From: CADEFX01 sp046154585
Lineage (GTDB): Bacteria; Pseudomonadota; Alphaproteobacteria; Rhizobiales; Hyphomicrobiaceae
DNA length: 64,000 nt
NCBI GenBank assembly: GCA_046154585.1
Contig: JBJXDX010000111.1
Span: 1-64,000, forward strand
Reading direction: 5' to 3'
Shown: in pieces, positions 54,220 to 63,666 of the stretch
How positions within the stretch are numbered: position 1 is the first letter of the stretch
How the letters are laid out: each line of letters starts with the position of its first letter
Position numbers and translations under genes: made by a program
Notes under the pieces: generated by a model
Databases searched by the model: none
What the model was told of the DNA's origin: nothing
Seen by the model: only the letters and a program-made list of their open reading frames with translations

Positions 54220-54417
54220 ATGCCTAGCGACGTTAAGGCCATCGTCTCGCTGGTGGCGCTCGTGGTGGCCATCGGCTTTGCCTATTGGGAGCAGGCGAAC
54301 GGCAAGCCGCATCTGTTCTGGTTCGTGATCGTGCTGGCGGCGTTCGCGGTCGTCTCGATGTGGATCTTCCCCGAGGCAAGCGTGAAGAAGGGCGACATCA
54401 AGCCGACGAAGGACTAG
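54220..54417 (+). CDS. Small two-helix membrane protein, 65 aa
   Basis: A 65-residue protein with two hydrophobic segments (VKAIVSLVALVVAIGFAYW and FWFVIVLAAFAVVSMWIF) and a Lys-rich tail ending KPTKD. GGGAGGTTTCG precedes the ATG. It follows the hydroxylase gene by 29 bp and may be cotranscribed with it as an accessory subunit, though no family is recognised. Confidence 0.75.
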   Translation: MPSDVKAIVSLVALVVAIGFAYWEQANGKPHLFWFVIVLAAFAVVSMWIFPEASVKKGDIKPTKD

Positions 54418-54429
54418 TGCACCGTCTCG

Positions 54430-54813
54430 TTAGTCGCTTGCGGCAGGAAACGAAGCAGCTTCCAGGCGGTTGCCGTCCGGGTCGCGCACGAAGCCGGCAT
54501 AATATGCCGTCATCGTGGCCTGACGGTCGCGCGGTGCCCCATCATCCGTTCCCCCGTTCGCAAGTGCAGCAGCGTGGAAGCGGTCGACGGTGTCCGTCGT
54601 GCGGGCTCTGAGGCAGACGTGGCTCCCCGTATCCTCTGCCACGCGCGGCATGCTCGGGCGCAAATTCAGCCACAGCTCGGGATAGCGCTTGCCGAACCCG
54701 ACCCGGGTCTCGGTGGTGACGATCTGAGCGAAGCCCAACGGCTCCAGAACCGCCGAATAGAAGGCGGCACTTCGTGCAAGGTCGCTGACGCCGATCGAAA
54801 CGTGGTCGATCAT
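54430..54813 (-). CDS. VOC family protein
   Basis: A 127-residue glyoxalase-fold protein: MIDHVSIGVSDLARSAAFYSAVLEPLGF at the start, HVCLRARTTDTVDRFHAAAL in the middle and GFVRDPDGNRLEAASF at the end, with His and Glu metal ligands. TTGAGGGAT lies just before ATG 54813. The start is five bases beyond the stop of the monooxygenase gene, so they form one transcript. Substrate unknown. Confidence 0.9.
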   Translation of the reverse strand: MIDHVSIGVSDLARSAAFYSAVLEPLGFAQIVTTETRVGFGKRYPELWLNLRPSMPRVAEDTGSHVCLRARTTDTVDRFHAAALANGGTDDGAPRDRQATMTAYYAGFVRDPDGNRLEAASFPAASD

Positions 54814-54818
54814 ATCCC

Positions 54819-55175
54819 TCAACCTGGCTGTTCGTGGGCTCTGCGGCTGTCGTCGGGGGCCTGCTCGCGCCGCTCGTGCATGCCGTAGTCGCGGGCGACC
54901 TCGGCGATCCTCAGGCGATAGTCCTTGAAGATTCCGGCCCGGCCTTTGCCCTGCGTCGCGCGGTGGGCAGCGTGCGTGCGCCAGCCACGAACCGCCGCTT
55001 CATCCCGCCAGAAGGACAAGGACAGCACCTTGTCCGAATCAGAGATGCTCTGGAACCGCTCGACCGAGATGAAACCGTCCATTTTTTCGAGCTCGGGCCG
55101 CAGCGCCGCGGCCAAGTCGAGGTATGCCTGACGCTGCCCCTCGGCGGGCTCGACTTCGAAAATGACCGCAATCAT
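54819..55175 (-). CDS. Antibiotic biosynthesis monooxygenase (ABM) family protein
   Basis: A 118-residue dimeric ferredoxin-like protein. IAVIFEVEPAEGQRQAYLDLAAAL, GFISVERFQSISDSDKVLSLSFWRDEAAVRGW and the following HRATQGKGRAGIFKDYRLRIAEV match the ABM/heme-degrading-type group. The ATG is preceded by GAGGAGCAGCC. Members are cofactor-free quinol oxygenases or heme oxygenases; the C-terminal tail here is hydrophilic and unassigned. Cotranscribed with the VOC gene. Confidence 0.88.
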   Translation of the reverse strand: MIAVIFEVEPAEGQRQAYLDLAAALRPELEKMDGFISVERFQSISDSDKVLSLSFWRDEAAVRGWRTHAAHRATQGKGRAGIFKDYRLRIAEVARDYGMHERREQAPDDSRRAHEQPG

Positions 55176-55455
55176 TGGCTGCTCCTCGTATTCGCGCCCG
55201 CGCAAGATTAGGCGAGCGCACTGCACAATGCCATGTCCGGCCGCGGGCTTGCCCCTCGCCTGATGGGGATTTGTAGTGCACGCCCTTGGACGCCGCTGAA
55301 TATGGCTCTATACAGGGGGCGCATTTTGGTCGGCCGGCCTGCAGTGCCGATCAGCAGGGAGCGTAAAGACGCAAGAAATGAGGCATTGGGCGAGGTACGC
55401 TCGTTCGAGTAGGATACGCCCCCGCCGGAGGTAACGATTCCAGGGACGAGGTGAG

Positions 55456-57342
55456 ATGGAGGCGCGTGAAATCGCGGCGCGAAGCCGGGGCCGCATGGCT
55501 CCGACTGACATCAGCAATCCGAAATATTTCCATAAGGTGGTCGACTGCCAGTGGGCGTGCCCAACGCATACGCCCGTTCCCGAATACATCCGGTTGATCG
55601 CGCAAGGCCGCTACGCTGCGGCTTACATGATCAATTGGGAATCGAACGTGTTCCCCGGCATTCTCGGCCGCGTGTGCGACAGGCCATGCGAGCCGGCGTG
55701 CCGCCGCGGCCGCATTCAGCTCGCCGACGAAAGCAACATCCGCGATCCATCGCGCAAGAATGCCGAGCCGGTTGCCATCTGCCGCCTGAAGCGCGTCGCC
55801 GCCGATTACAAGGGCGAGGTGGACGCGTTCATGCCCGCGATCCCGCGGCAGAAGAACGGCAAACGCATCGCGCTGCTCGGCGCGGGACCCGCATCGCTGA
55901 CGGTGGCGCGCGATCTGCTGCCGCTCGGCTACTCCTGCACGCTGATCGAGAAGGATCCGAAGGGCGGGGGCCTGATGCGCACCAACATTCCGTCCTTTCG
56001 CTTGCCGGAGCGAGTGCTCGACGAGGAAGTGGACCGCATCGTCGAATTCGGCGTGGAGCGGCGCTTCGGGTATGAGGTCAAGAGCCTCAAGGCCGTGCTC
56101 GATGAAGGCTACGACGCCGTGTTCGTCGGAACCGGCGCGCCCAAGGGCAAAGATCTCAACATCCCGGGCCGCAAGGAAGCGGCCGCCAACATCCACATCG
56201 GCATCGACTGGTTGACATCGGTCGCGTTCGCGCATGTCGAGAAGGTCGGCAAGCGCGTGATCGTCATCGGCGGCGGCAATACGGCGATGGACTGCTGCCG
56301 CACGGCGCTGCGACTCGGCGCCGAAAAAGTCACGGTTACCGTGCGCAGCCCGCGCAAGGTGATGAAAGCCTCGGACTGGGAGATCAAGGATGCGCTGCAC
56401 GAAGGCATCCCGATTCTCGACAATCACGCCCCGAAAGCCTTCATCGTGGAGAAGGGCAAGCTGGTCGGCATGCGCTTCGAGAAGATGAAAGAGACAGGCG
56501 TCGACGCCAAAGGCAGGCCGAAGCTGGAGCCCTCGGGCGAAGAGGTCGTTATCGAATGCGACGACGTGCTGATGGCGATCGGCCAGGAGAATGCCTTCAC
56601 CTGGATAGAGCGCGACATCGGCATCGAGTTCGGCGAGTGGGATATGCCGACGGTCGATCGCAAGACGTTCATGTCGTCGCGGCCGGGCGTGTTCTTCGGT
56701 GGTGACGCGGCGTGGGGACCCGAGAACATCATCTGGGCCGTAGCCCACGGGCATCAGGCAGCCATTTCGATCGACGCGTTCTGCCATGGCCGGGATCTTT
56801 TCGAGCGGCCCGGGCCGGGCGTCAATCTGGCCAGCCAGAAGATGGGCATTCACGAGTGGTCATATTCCAACGATTACGACCCGCTCAATCGCGTGGCCGT
56901 TCCGCACGCGGAACTGGTTGCCTCGTTGAAGAACCTCAAGATGGAGGTCGAGCTCGGCTACGACGATCAGCTCGCCGCCAAGGAAGCCGAACGGTGCCTG
57001 AACTGCGACGTGCAGACCGTGTTCACGCGCTCGCTCTGCATCGAGTGCGATGCGTGCATGGACATCTGCCCGGTCGACTGCATCAACTTCACGGAGAACG
57101 ACGACGAGGCCGACTTGCGGCAGCAGCTGCGCGTGCCGGCGCTGAACAAGTCGCAGGATCTCTACGTGTCCGATGTTCTCCCGACCGGGCGCATCATGGC
57201 CAAGGATGAAGACGTGTGTCTGCATTGCGGGCTGTGTGCGGAGCGCTGCCCGACGGGTGCGTGGGACATGCAGAAATTCATGTTTGTGGAGGCGCAGGTC
57301 ACCCCGGCGGTTCTCCATCATCACAATGCCTATCTGGTGTGA
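55456..57342 (+). CDS. korC: FAD-dependent Fe-S subunit of 2-oxoacid oxidoreductase (KorC-like, GltD-like)
   Basis: A 628-residue protein. Residues about 30-90 carry the N-terminal [4Fe-4S] motif of the GltD family (DCQWACPTHTPV and RVCDRPCEPACRRG). FAD motif ALLGAGPASLTVARDLL is near residue 138, NADPH motif VIVIGGGNTAMDCCRTAL near 270. The C-terminal 120 residues are a ferredoxin-like tail with two cysteine clusters (CIECDACMDICP and CLHCGLCAERCP). It probably passes electrons between the KorAB site and NADP. It precedes korA by 18 bp and lacks glutamate synthase partners, consistent with the Azoarcus evansii KorABC type. Confidence 0.85.
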   Translation: MEAREIAARSRGRMAPTDISNPKYFHKVVDCQWACPTHTPVPEYIRLIAQGRYAAAYMINWESNVFPGILGRVCDRPCEPACRRGRIQLADESNIRDPSRKNAEPVAICRLKRVAADYKGEVDAFMPAIPRQKNGKRIALLGAGPASLTVARDLLPLGYSCTLIEKDPKGGGLMRTNIPSFRLPERVLDEEVDRIVEFGVERRFGYEVKSLKAVLDEGYDAVFVGTGAPKGKDLNIPGRKEAAANIHIGIDWLTSVAFAHVEKVGKRVIVIGGGNTAMDCCRTALRLGAEKVTVTVRSPRKVMKASDWEIKDALHEGIPILDNHAPKAFIVEKGKLVGMRFEKMKETGVDAKGRPKLEPSGEEVVIECDDVLMAIGQENAFTWIERDIGIEFGEWDMPTVDRKTFMSSRPGVFFGGDAAWGPENIIWAVAHGHQAAISIDAFCHGRDLFERPGPGVNLASQKMGIHEWSYSNDYDPLNRVAVPHAELVASLKNLKMEVELGYDDQLAAKEAERCLNCDVQTVFTRSLCIECDACMDICPVDCINFTENDDEADLRQQLRVPALNKSQDLYVSDVLPTGRIMAKDEDVCLHCGLCAERCPTGAWDMQKFMFVEAQVTPAVLHHHNAYLV

Positions 57343-57360
57343 GCGAAGGACGCCCCCGCG

Positions 57361-59181
57361 ATGAGCGGCATCAATGATTTCGTGATCAAGTTTGCGACCG
57401 TAAACGGCTCTGGCTCGGCCAGTGCGAATACGATGTTCGCAAAGACGCTGTTCCGCATGGGCATCCCCGTGTCGCCCAAGAACATCTTCCCCTCCAACAT
57501 CCAGGGGCTGCCGACCTGGTATGAGGTGAGGGTGTCGGAGGCGGGCTACCTGGCGCGCCGGGACGGCATCGATCTGATGGTGGCGATGAACCCGCAGTCC
57601 TACATCGAGGACGTGGCGGAGGTCGTGCCGGGCGGCTGGCTGCTGTATGACTCGACCATGCCGCGGGTGTGGCCGCGCAGCGATATCACCATCATCGGCA
57701 TTCCCATTGCGGCGATCTGCGCCAAAAAATGGTCCGATACGCGCCAGCGCCAGCTGTTCAAGAACATGGTCTATGTGGGCGCTCTGGCGGGTCTGCTGGA
57801 CATCGACCTGGACGTTCTGAAGGACGTCATCGCCGATCAGTTGAAGGGCAAGGAGAAGCTCGTCTCCGCCAACATGGAGGCCATCGAGATCGGCCGCCAG
57901 TATGCGTTGGAGCATTTCGAGGCGCCGCTGCCGATCCGCGTGCGCTCGGCCGAGAGCGCCAAGGGCAAGATCATGATCACCGGCAACGATGCCGCCGGGC
58001 TCGGCGCCATCTACGCCGGCGCAACTGTTTGCGCCTGGTATCCGATCACGCCGTCGACATCGCTGGCCGAGGCCTTCGAGCGTTATGCCAAGCGTCTGCG
58101 CGTGACGAAGGACGGCAAGCGGCTCTACGGCATCGTGCAGGCAGAGGACGAGCTGGCCGCGATCGGCGTCGCCATCGGCGGCGGCTGGAACGGGGCGCGC
58201 TCCTTCACGGCGACGTCCGGTCCGGGCATATCGCTGATGAGCGAGTTCCTGGGGCTCTCCTATTTCGCGGAAGTCCCTGTCGTGCTGTTCAACATCCAGC
58301 GCGGTGGCCCGTCGACCGGCATGCCGACCCGCACCGGACAACCCGACATTCTTTCGTGCGCTTATGCCTCGCACGGTGACACCAAGCACGTGCTGCTGTT
58401 CCCCGCCAACCCCACCGAATGTTTCTCGATGGGGGCGGAAGCCTTCAATCTTGCCGAGCGGCTGCAGGCACCAATTATGGTCATGTCGGATCTCGACATC
58501 GGCATGAACGACTGGATCACCGAGCCGCTGGCCTGGGACGACACTAAGGTGCACGACCGGGGCAAGGTGCTCTCCGCCGAACAGCTCGACACGTTCCGTG
58601 AATCGAAGGGACGTGACTGGGGCCGCTATCAGGACATCGACGGCGATGCCATTCCCTATCGCACGCTGCCGGGCACGCATCCGACCAAGGGTGCGTTCTT
58701 CACCCGCGGCACGAGCCACGACGAGAACGCGCGCTACACCGAGGACGGCCGCGTCCACGCCCGCGTGCTCGACCGCATCCGGCGCAAGTTTGAGACCGCC
58801 GCAAAGCTAGTGCCGAAATCCGAGGTCAGCGTTCGCGACAAGAGCAGCCGGATCGGCGTCATCTACTTCGGGGCCACGCGCCCGGCGGTGATCGAAGGCC
58901 TCGACCTGCTCGAGCGCGACGGGCTCAAGATCAACGCGCTGCGGCTCAAGGCTTTCCCATTTTCGTCCGAAGTGAAGGCCTTCTGCGCCGCGCACGACCA
59001 GATCTTCGTCGTCGAGCAGAATCGTGACGCTCAGATGCGCTCGCTGCTGATGGTGGAAGCCAACCTACCGGGTGAGAAGCTGATCCCGGCCCTCAGTTAC
59101 GATGGAACGCCAATGACCGCGGCGTTCGTGCGTGGCGCGGTTCTCAAGCGACTGCGCCAGGACAAGCAAGCGGCCGAATAG
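57361..59181 (+). CDS. korA: 2-oxoacid:acceptor oxidoreductase, fused gamma-alpha subunit
   Basis: A 606-residue subunit. Residues 1-190 are the gamma domain (KFATVNGSGSASANTMFAK; GIPVSPKNIFPSNIQGLPTW) and 200-600 the alpha domain (WYPITPSTSLAEAFERYAK; ATSGPGISLMSEFLGLSYFAEVPVV). It binds the CoA-side and pyrimidine part of ThDP together with KorB, oxidising a 2-oxo acid to acyl-CoA. It starts 18 bp after korC and ends 8 bp before korB. Likely 2-oxoglutarate, but substrate specificity is inferred. Confidence 0.93.
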   Translation: MSGINDFVIKFATVNGSGSASANTMFAKTLFRMGIPVSPKNIFPSNIQGLPTWYEVRVSEAGYLARRDGIDLMVAMNPQSYIEDVAEVVPGGWLLYDSTMPRVWPRSDITIIGIPIAAICAKKWSDTRQRQLFKNMVYVGALAGLLDIDLDVLKDVIADQLKGKEKLVSANMEAIEIGRQYALEHFEAPLPIRVRSAESAKGKIMITGNDAAGLGAIYAGATVCAWYPITPSTSLAEAFERYAKRLRVTKDGKRLYGIVQAEDELAAIGVAIGGGWNGARSFTATSGPGISLMSEFLGLSYFAEVPVVLFNIQRGGPSTGMPTRTGQPDILSCAYASHGDTKHVLLFPANPTECFSMGAEAFNLAERLQAPIMVMSDLDIGMNDWITEPLAWDDTKVHDRGKVLSAEQLDTFRESKGRDWGRYQDIDGDAIPYRTLPGTHPTKGAFFTRGTSHDENARYTEDGRVHARVLDRIRRKFETAAKLVPKSEVSVRDKSSRIGVIYFGATRPAVIEGLDLLERDGLKINALRLKAFPFSSEVKAFCAAHDQIFVVEQNRDAQMRSLLMVEANLPGEKLIPALSYDGTPMTAAFVRGAVLKRLRQDKQAAE

Positions 59182-59189
59182 GATCATCG

Positions 59190-60245
59190 ATGAGCTACAT
59201 CACCAAACCCGTTGCGCAGCACCCCGCGCTGAAGCGCAATACCCTGGGCCTAACGCACCGCGACTACGAAGGCACGATGTCGACGCTGTGCGCCGGCTGC
59301 GGCCATGACTCTATTACGGCTGCGCTGATCGAGGCCTGCTTCGAGATGGACCTGCCGGCGCATCGCATTGCCAAGGTCAGCGGCATCGGCTGCTCGTCGA
59401 AGGCGCCGACCTACTTCCTCGGGCGCAGCCATGGCTTCAACAGCGTGCATGGCCGCATGCCTTCGGTGACGACCGGCGCCAACATGGCCAACCGGGATCT
59501 GGTCTATATCGGTGTCTCGGGTGATGGCGACACGGCGTCGATCGGCTTCGGCCAGTTCTGTCACGCGGTGCGCCGCAAGCTGAACATGACCTATATCGTC
59601 ATGAACAACGGCTGCTATGGCCTGACCAAGGGCCAGTTCTCGGCCACCAACGACAAGACGTCGCCGTCCAAGAAGGGCGAAGCAAACCCCTTCGACGCCA
59701 TCGATCTGTGTCAGACGGCGATCCAGCTCGGTGCCGGCTTCGTGGCCCGTTCGTTCTCGGGCGACAAGCGCCAGCTCATTCCGCTTCTCAAGTCGGCCAT
59801 CAGCTACAAGGGCTTCGCCTTCCTCGACGTGGTGAGCCCGTGCGTGACCTTCAACAATCACCCCACCTCGACCAAGAGCTACGACTACGTGCGCGCCCAC
59901 AACCAGGCGATCGACAGGCTCGACTACGTCGAAGAGAAAGAGGAAATCACCGCGGACTACGAGGCGGGCACCTCGGTCGCGGTGGAAATGCACGATGGGT
60001 CGAAGCTCGTGCTGCACAAGCTCAACGGCAGCCACGATCCGCGCGATGCCGATGCGGCGATCATGACCATCCGCAAGAATGCAGCCAAGGGTCAGGTCGC
60101 CACCGGCGTGCTGTACATCAACGAGCAGCAGCAGGATCTGCATGACGTGCTCGAGACCGACGCCCGGCCGCTGAACGAGGTGCCGATGGCCGAGCTCTGC
60201 CCGGGCTCGAAGGTGCTGGACGGCATCAACGCGCGGCTGCGCTAG
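59190..60245 (+). CDS. korB: 2-oxoacid:acceptor oxidoreductase, beta subunit
   Basis: A 351-residue ThDP subunit. STLCAGCGHDSITAALIEACFEM, SGIGCSSKAPTYFLG and the ThDP motif GVSGDGDTASIGFGQFCHAV through MNNGCYGLTKGQ are all present, with cluster cysteines near the N-terminus. It completes the KorCAB operon. The stop overlaps the end of the convergent aspartate-dehydrogenase-like gene by 4 nt. Confidence 0.93.
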   Translation: MSYITKPVAQHPALKRNTLGLTHRDYEGTMSTLCAGCGHDSITAALIEACFEMDLPAHRIAKVSGIGCSSKAPTYFLGRSHGFNSVHGRMPSVTTGANMANRDLVYIGVSGDGDTASIGFGQFCHAVRRKLNMTYIVMNNGCYGLTKGQFSATNDKTSPSKKGEANPFDAIDLCQTAIQLGAGFVARSFSGDKRQLIPLLKSAISYKGFAFLDVVSPCVTFNNHPTSTKSYDYVRAHNQAIDRLDYVEEKEEITADYEAGTSVAVEMHDGSKLVLHKLNGSHDPRDADAAIMTIRKNAAKGQVATGVLYINEQQQDLHDVLETDARPLNEVPMAELCPGSKVLDGINARLR

Positions 60246-61060
60246 GTTCCCACGACCAGCGGGGCTGTCAGGCGCCGCAAAGTCGCCAGCGCCGACAGGG
60301 CCGTGACCTTCCCCGTCGCCGGATTCTCCAGCGAGGGAATGTTTTCGATCGTCACGGTCAGGTTCGACGAGTTCGACACCGCTTCGATCGTGTGCGTGTT
60401 ACGCGTGACGGTCGGATCGGCCCAGATTTCGATGCGCGTGCGATCGGGCCCGATGCCGGCCAGCGACAGCGCGACCGCAACGTTCACGTTGGCCGGAAAT
60501 CCCCGGATGGCCTCGCGCGCGCTGCCTTCGAAGACCCGCAGCGGCTCGGTCAATGCCTGCAGTGAGATGCCCTGACTCTTGAGATACGGCGCACCTTCGA
60601 GGCCTTTCGGCGGTTTGCGCGTGCGGATGCGGACGCTCTCGACCTCGCCCTCCGCGATGGCGCGGATGGCGTCGAGGCCGGCAAGGGCTCCCGTCGGCAC
60701 GATGATGCGGGCGCCGGTGACGCGTGCGCGCTCCACAAGATCCATGTGTTCGAGCAGTTGGCCGACCGAGAGCGGCATGAAAACGCGCCCCTTCTCGATC
60801 GCCGGGCGGGCGACCTCCGCGAACAGCGCGCCGGGCACGCATTCGAGCACGACATCGGCATGCTCGGCGAGTTCCGGCAGCGACACCAGGAGCGGCTTGG
60901 AACGGAAATCGGCCAGCTTCGCGGCGGTCTTCGGGCGATCGCGCACGGCAATGGCCGACAGCGTAATGCCCGGAACCTTGTCATCGTCGATCTTGCGGGC
61001 GACGGCCATGCCGATCGCGCCGAGCCCTGCGATGCCGAGTGTCAGCGATGTCCCGTTCAT
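60242..61060 (-). CDS. Aspartate dehydrogenase (NadX)-like protein
   Basis: A 272-residue NAD(P)-dependent dehydrogenase. The Rossmann motif GIAGLGAIGMAVARKI, the NVNVAVALSLAGIG segment and the ending ENPATGKVTALSALATLRRL match the aspartate dehydrogenase domain (formerly DUF108). Such enzymes make iminoaspartate for NAD synthesis or interconvert aspartate and oxaloacetate. No nadA or nadC adjoins it, so a catabolic or broader amino acid dehydrogenase role is possible. GAGAGGC precedes ATG 61060. Confidence 0.88.
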   Translation of the reverse strand: MNGTSLTLGIAGLGAIGMAVARKIDDDKVPGITLSAIAVRDRPKTAAKLADFRSKPLLVSLPELAEHADVVLECVPGALFAEVARPAIEKGRVFMPLSVGQLLEHMDLVERARVTGARIIVPTGALAGLDAIRAIAEGEVESVRIRTRKPPKGLEGAPYLKSQGISLQALTEPLRVFEGSAREAIRGFPANVNVAVALSLAGIGPDRTRIEIWADPTVTRNTHTIEAVSNSSNLTVTIENIPSLENPATGKVTALSALATLRRLTAPLVVGT

Positions 61061-61212
61061 GTTGCCTCTCACATCCCAAGTAAGGCGAAAGGCGCACGTG
61101 CCTGGCAGCTGATACCCCCTGGACCGGCGCGATTGATGGCGTCACAATCCCGGCAAAAGGCCGCCAAGGCAAGTCGTAGAACGCCGGCAGACAACCGGTG
61201 CGGGAGGAACGT

Positions 61213-62033
<821 letters not shown>

Positions 62034-62037
<4 letters not shown>

Positions 62038-62747
62038 GCGTGCTCCTTGCAGTCAAGGATCTTGCGGCGTTCTACGGTCCGTCGCGAGCCCTGCAGGGAG
62101 TGAGCTTCGAGTTGGCGCAAGGTGGCATCACCGCGCTGCTGGGTGCCAACGGCGCCGGCAAGACGACCACGTTGCGCGCCATCTGCGGCATGGTGCGCAC
62201 GGAAGGATCCGTGCTCTTCGATGGGCGCCCCGTCAATGGCCGGGCCACGGAGAGCATCGTGCGCCTCGGCGTGGCGCACGTGCCGGAGGGCCGCGGCACG
62301 TTCACGGCGTTGTCTGTCGAGGAGAACCTGCGCGTTGCCGCCTACACGCGTCGCGATCGATCGGCCGTACGGCACGACATGGATATGGTGTTCGCCTACT
62401 TCCCCCGCCTCAAGGAGCGGCTGCAGCAGCAGGCCGGCACGCTGTCGGGCGGGGAGCAGCAGATGCTGGCGATCAGCCGCGCGCGGATGCTGCGGCCGCG
62501 GCTGATGCTGCTGGACGAGCCCTCGTTCGGCCTGGCGCCGCTCATCGTGCAGGAAATCTTCCGCATCATGCGGCGCATCAATGAAGAGACGAAGGTGTCG
62601 CTGCTGCTGGTCGAGCAGAATGCGGCGCTGGCCCTCGATCTCGCCGACCAGGCCTATGTGCTCGAAACCGGGCGCGTGGTCATGTCGGGAGATGCGGCTT
62701 CGATCAAGAACAACGAGCAGATTCGACGATCCTATCTGGGCTACTGA
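62034..62747 (+). CDS. livF: Branched-chain amino acid-type ABC transporter ATPase LivF
   Basis: A 237-residue ATPase. Walker A LLGANGAGKTTTLRAICGM, HVPEGRGTFTALSVEENL, canonical signature LSGGEQQMLAISRA and Walker B LMLLDEPSFGLAPLIVQEIF identify LivF. It pairs with LivG as the cytoplasmic engine of a type I importer. Overlaps livG by 4 nt and precedes livH by 10 bp. Confidence 0.95.
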
Positions 62748-62757
62748 GAGCGAAGGC

Positions 62758-63663
62758 ATGGATGAACTGCTGCAGCAGGTGGCTTCAGGACTCGCGAACG
62801 GCGCCATCTATGCGCTCGTGGCCTTGGCACTGGTGATGATCTTCGTCTCCACCGATCACATCAACTTCGCCCAGGGCGAGATGGCGATGTTCAGCACCTA
62901 CCTGTGCTGGCAGCTCATCCAGTGGGGCTTCAGCTTCTGGATCGCGCTGATCGCGGCTGCAGCGCTGTCATTCGTTATCGGGATGACGATCGAGCGCGCG
63001 ATCCTGCGCCCCTTGCGTCATGCGTCGGTGCTGTCGATCGTCGTCGTCTTCATAGGGCTGCTGGCGATTTTCCACTCCATGGCCGGGGCCATCTGGAGCC
63101 ATACGATCAAGGAATTTCCTTCGCCGTTTCCGAAGGTGGCGTTCTCCGGTTCGGGCTATATCGGCCCGCACCAGATCGGCATGATTGCGGTGACGCTGAT
63201 CCTGCTGTGCGCCTTGTTTGCCTTCTTTCGGTTTACGCCGCTCGGGTTGGCGATGCGTGCGGCCGCGCAGAATCCCTCGTCGGCCCGGCTGGCCGGCGTG
63301 CGCGTCGACTGGATGTTGGCTTTGGGCTGGGGCCTGGCCGCCGCGATCGGGGCCGTGGCCGGCGTCATGGTGGCTCCCGCCGTCTACCTCGAGCCCAACA
63401 TGATGGCCGGCATTCTGCTCTACGGCTTTGCTGGCGCCCTGGTCGGAGGCATCTCCAGCCCGGGAGGAGCCGTTGCCGGAGGGTTCATCGTCGGTATTCT
63501 GGAGAACCTCGTGGCCTTCTTCGGCAATCAGATCGAGCGCCACGCCGGCGTGTACATCATCGGCAACGGCGAAAAGCTGACGGTCGCGCTCATTATCGTC
63601 ATCACAGTGCTGACTCTCAAACCATCCGGCCTGTTCGGCCGCATCACCGTCAGGAGAGTCTAG
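62758..63663 (+). CDS. livH: Branched-chain amino acid-type ABC permease LivH
   Basis: A 301-residue permease with about eight membrane helices. GLANGAIYALVALALVMIF, TDHINFAQGEMAMFSTYL and GALVGGISSPGGAVAGGFIVGILENL are LivH signatures. The ATG at 62758 fixes the start just after the livF stop. No periplasmic binding protein gene is seen upstream, so it probably lies beyond the window's end. Confidence 0.95.
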   Translation: MDELLQQVASGLANGAIYALVALALVMIFVSTDHINFAQGEMAMFSTYLCWQLIQWGFSFWIALIAAAALSFVIGMTIERAILRPLRHASVLSIVVVFIGLLAIFHSMAGAIWSHTIKEFPSPFPKVAFSGSGYIGPHQIGMIAVTLILLCALFAFFRFTPLGLAMRAAAQNPSSARLAGVRVDWMLALGWGLAAAIGAVAGVMVAPAVYLEPNMMAGILLYGFAGALVGGISSPGGAVAGGFIVGILENLVAFFGNQIERHAGVYIIGNGEKLTVALIIVITVLTLKPSGLFGRITVRRV

Positions 63664-63666
63664 CGC

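Noticed and set aside
56860..58758. A 632-codon minus-strand frame
   Set aside because: Antisense to korC and korA, no recognisable domain.
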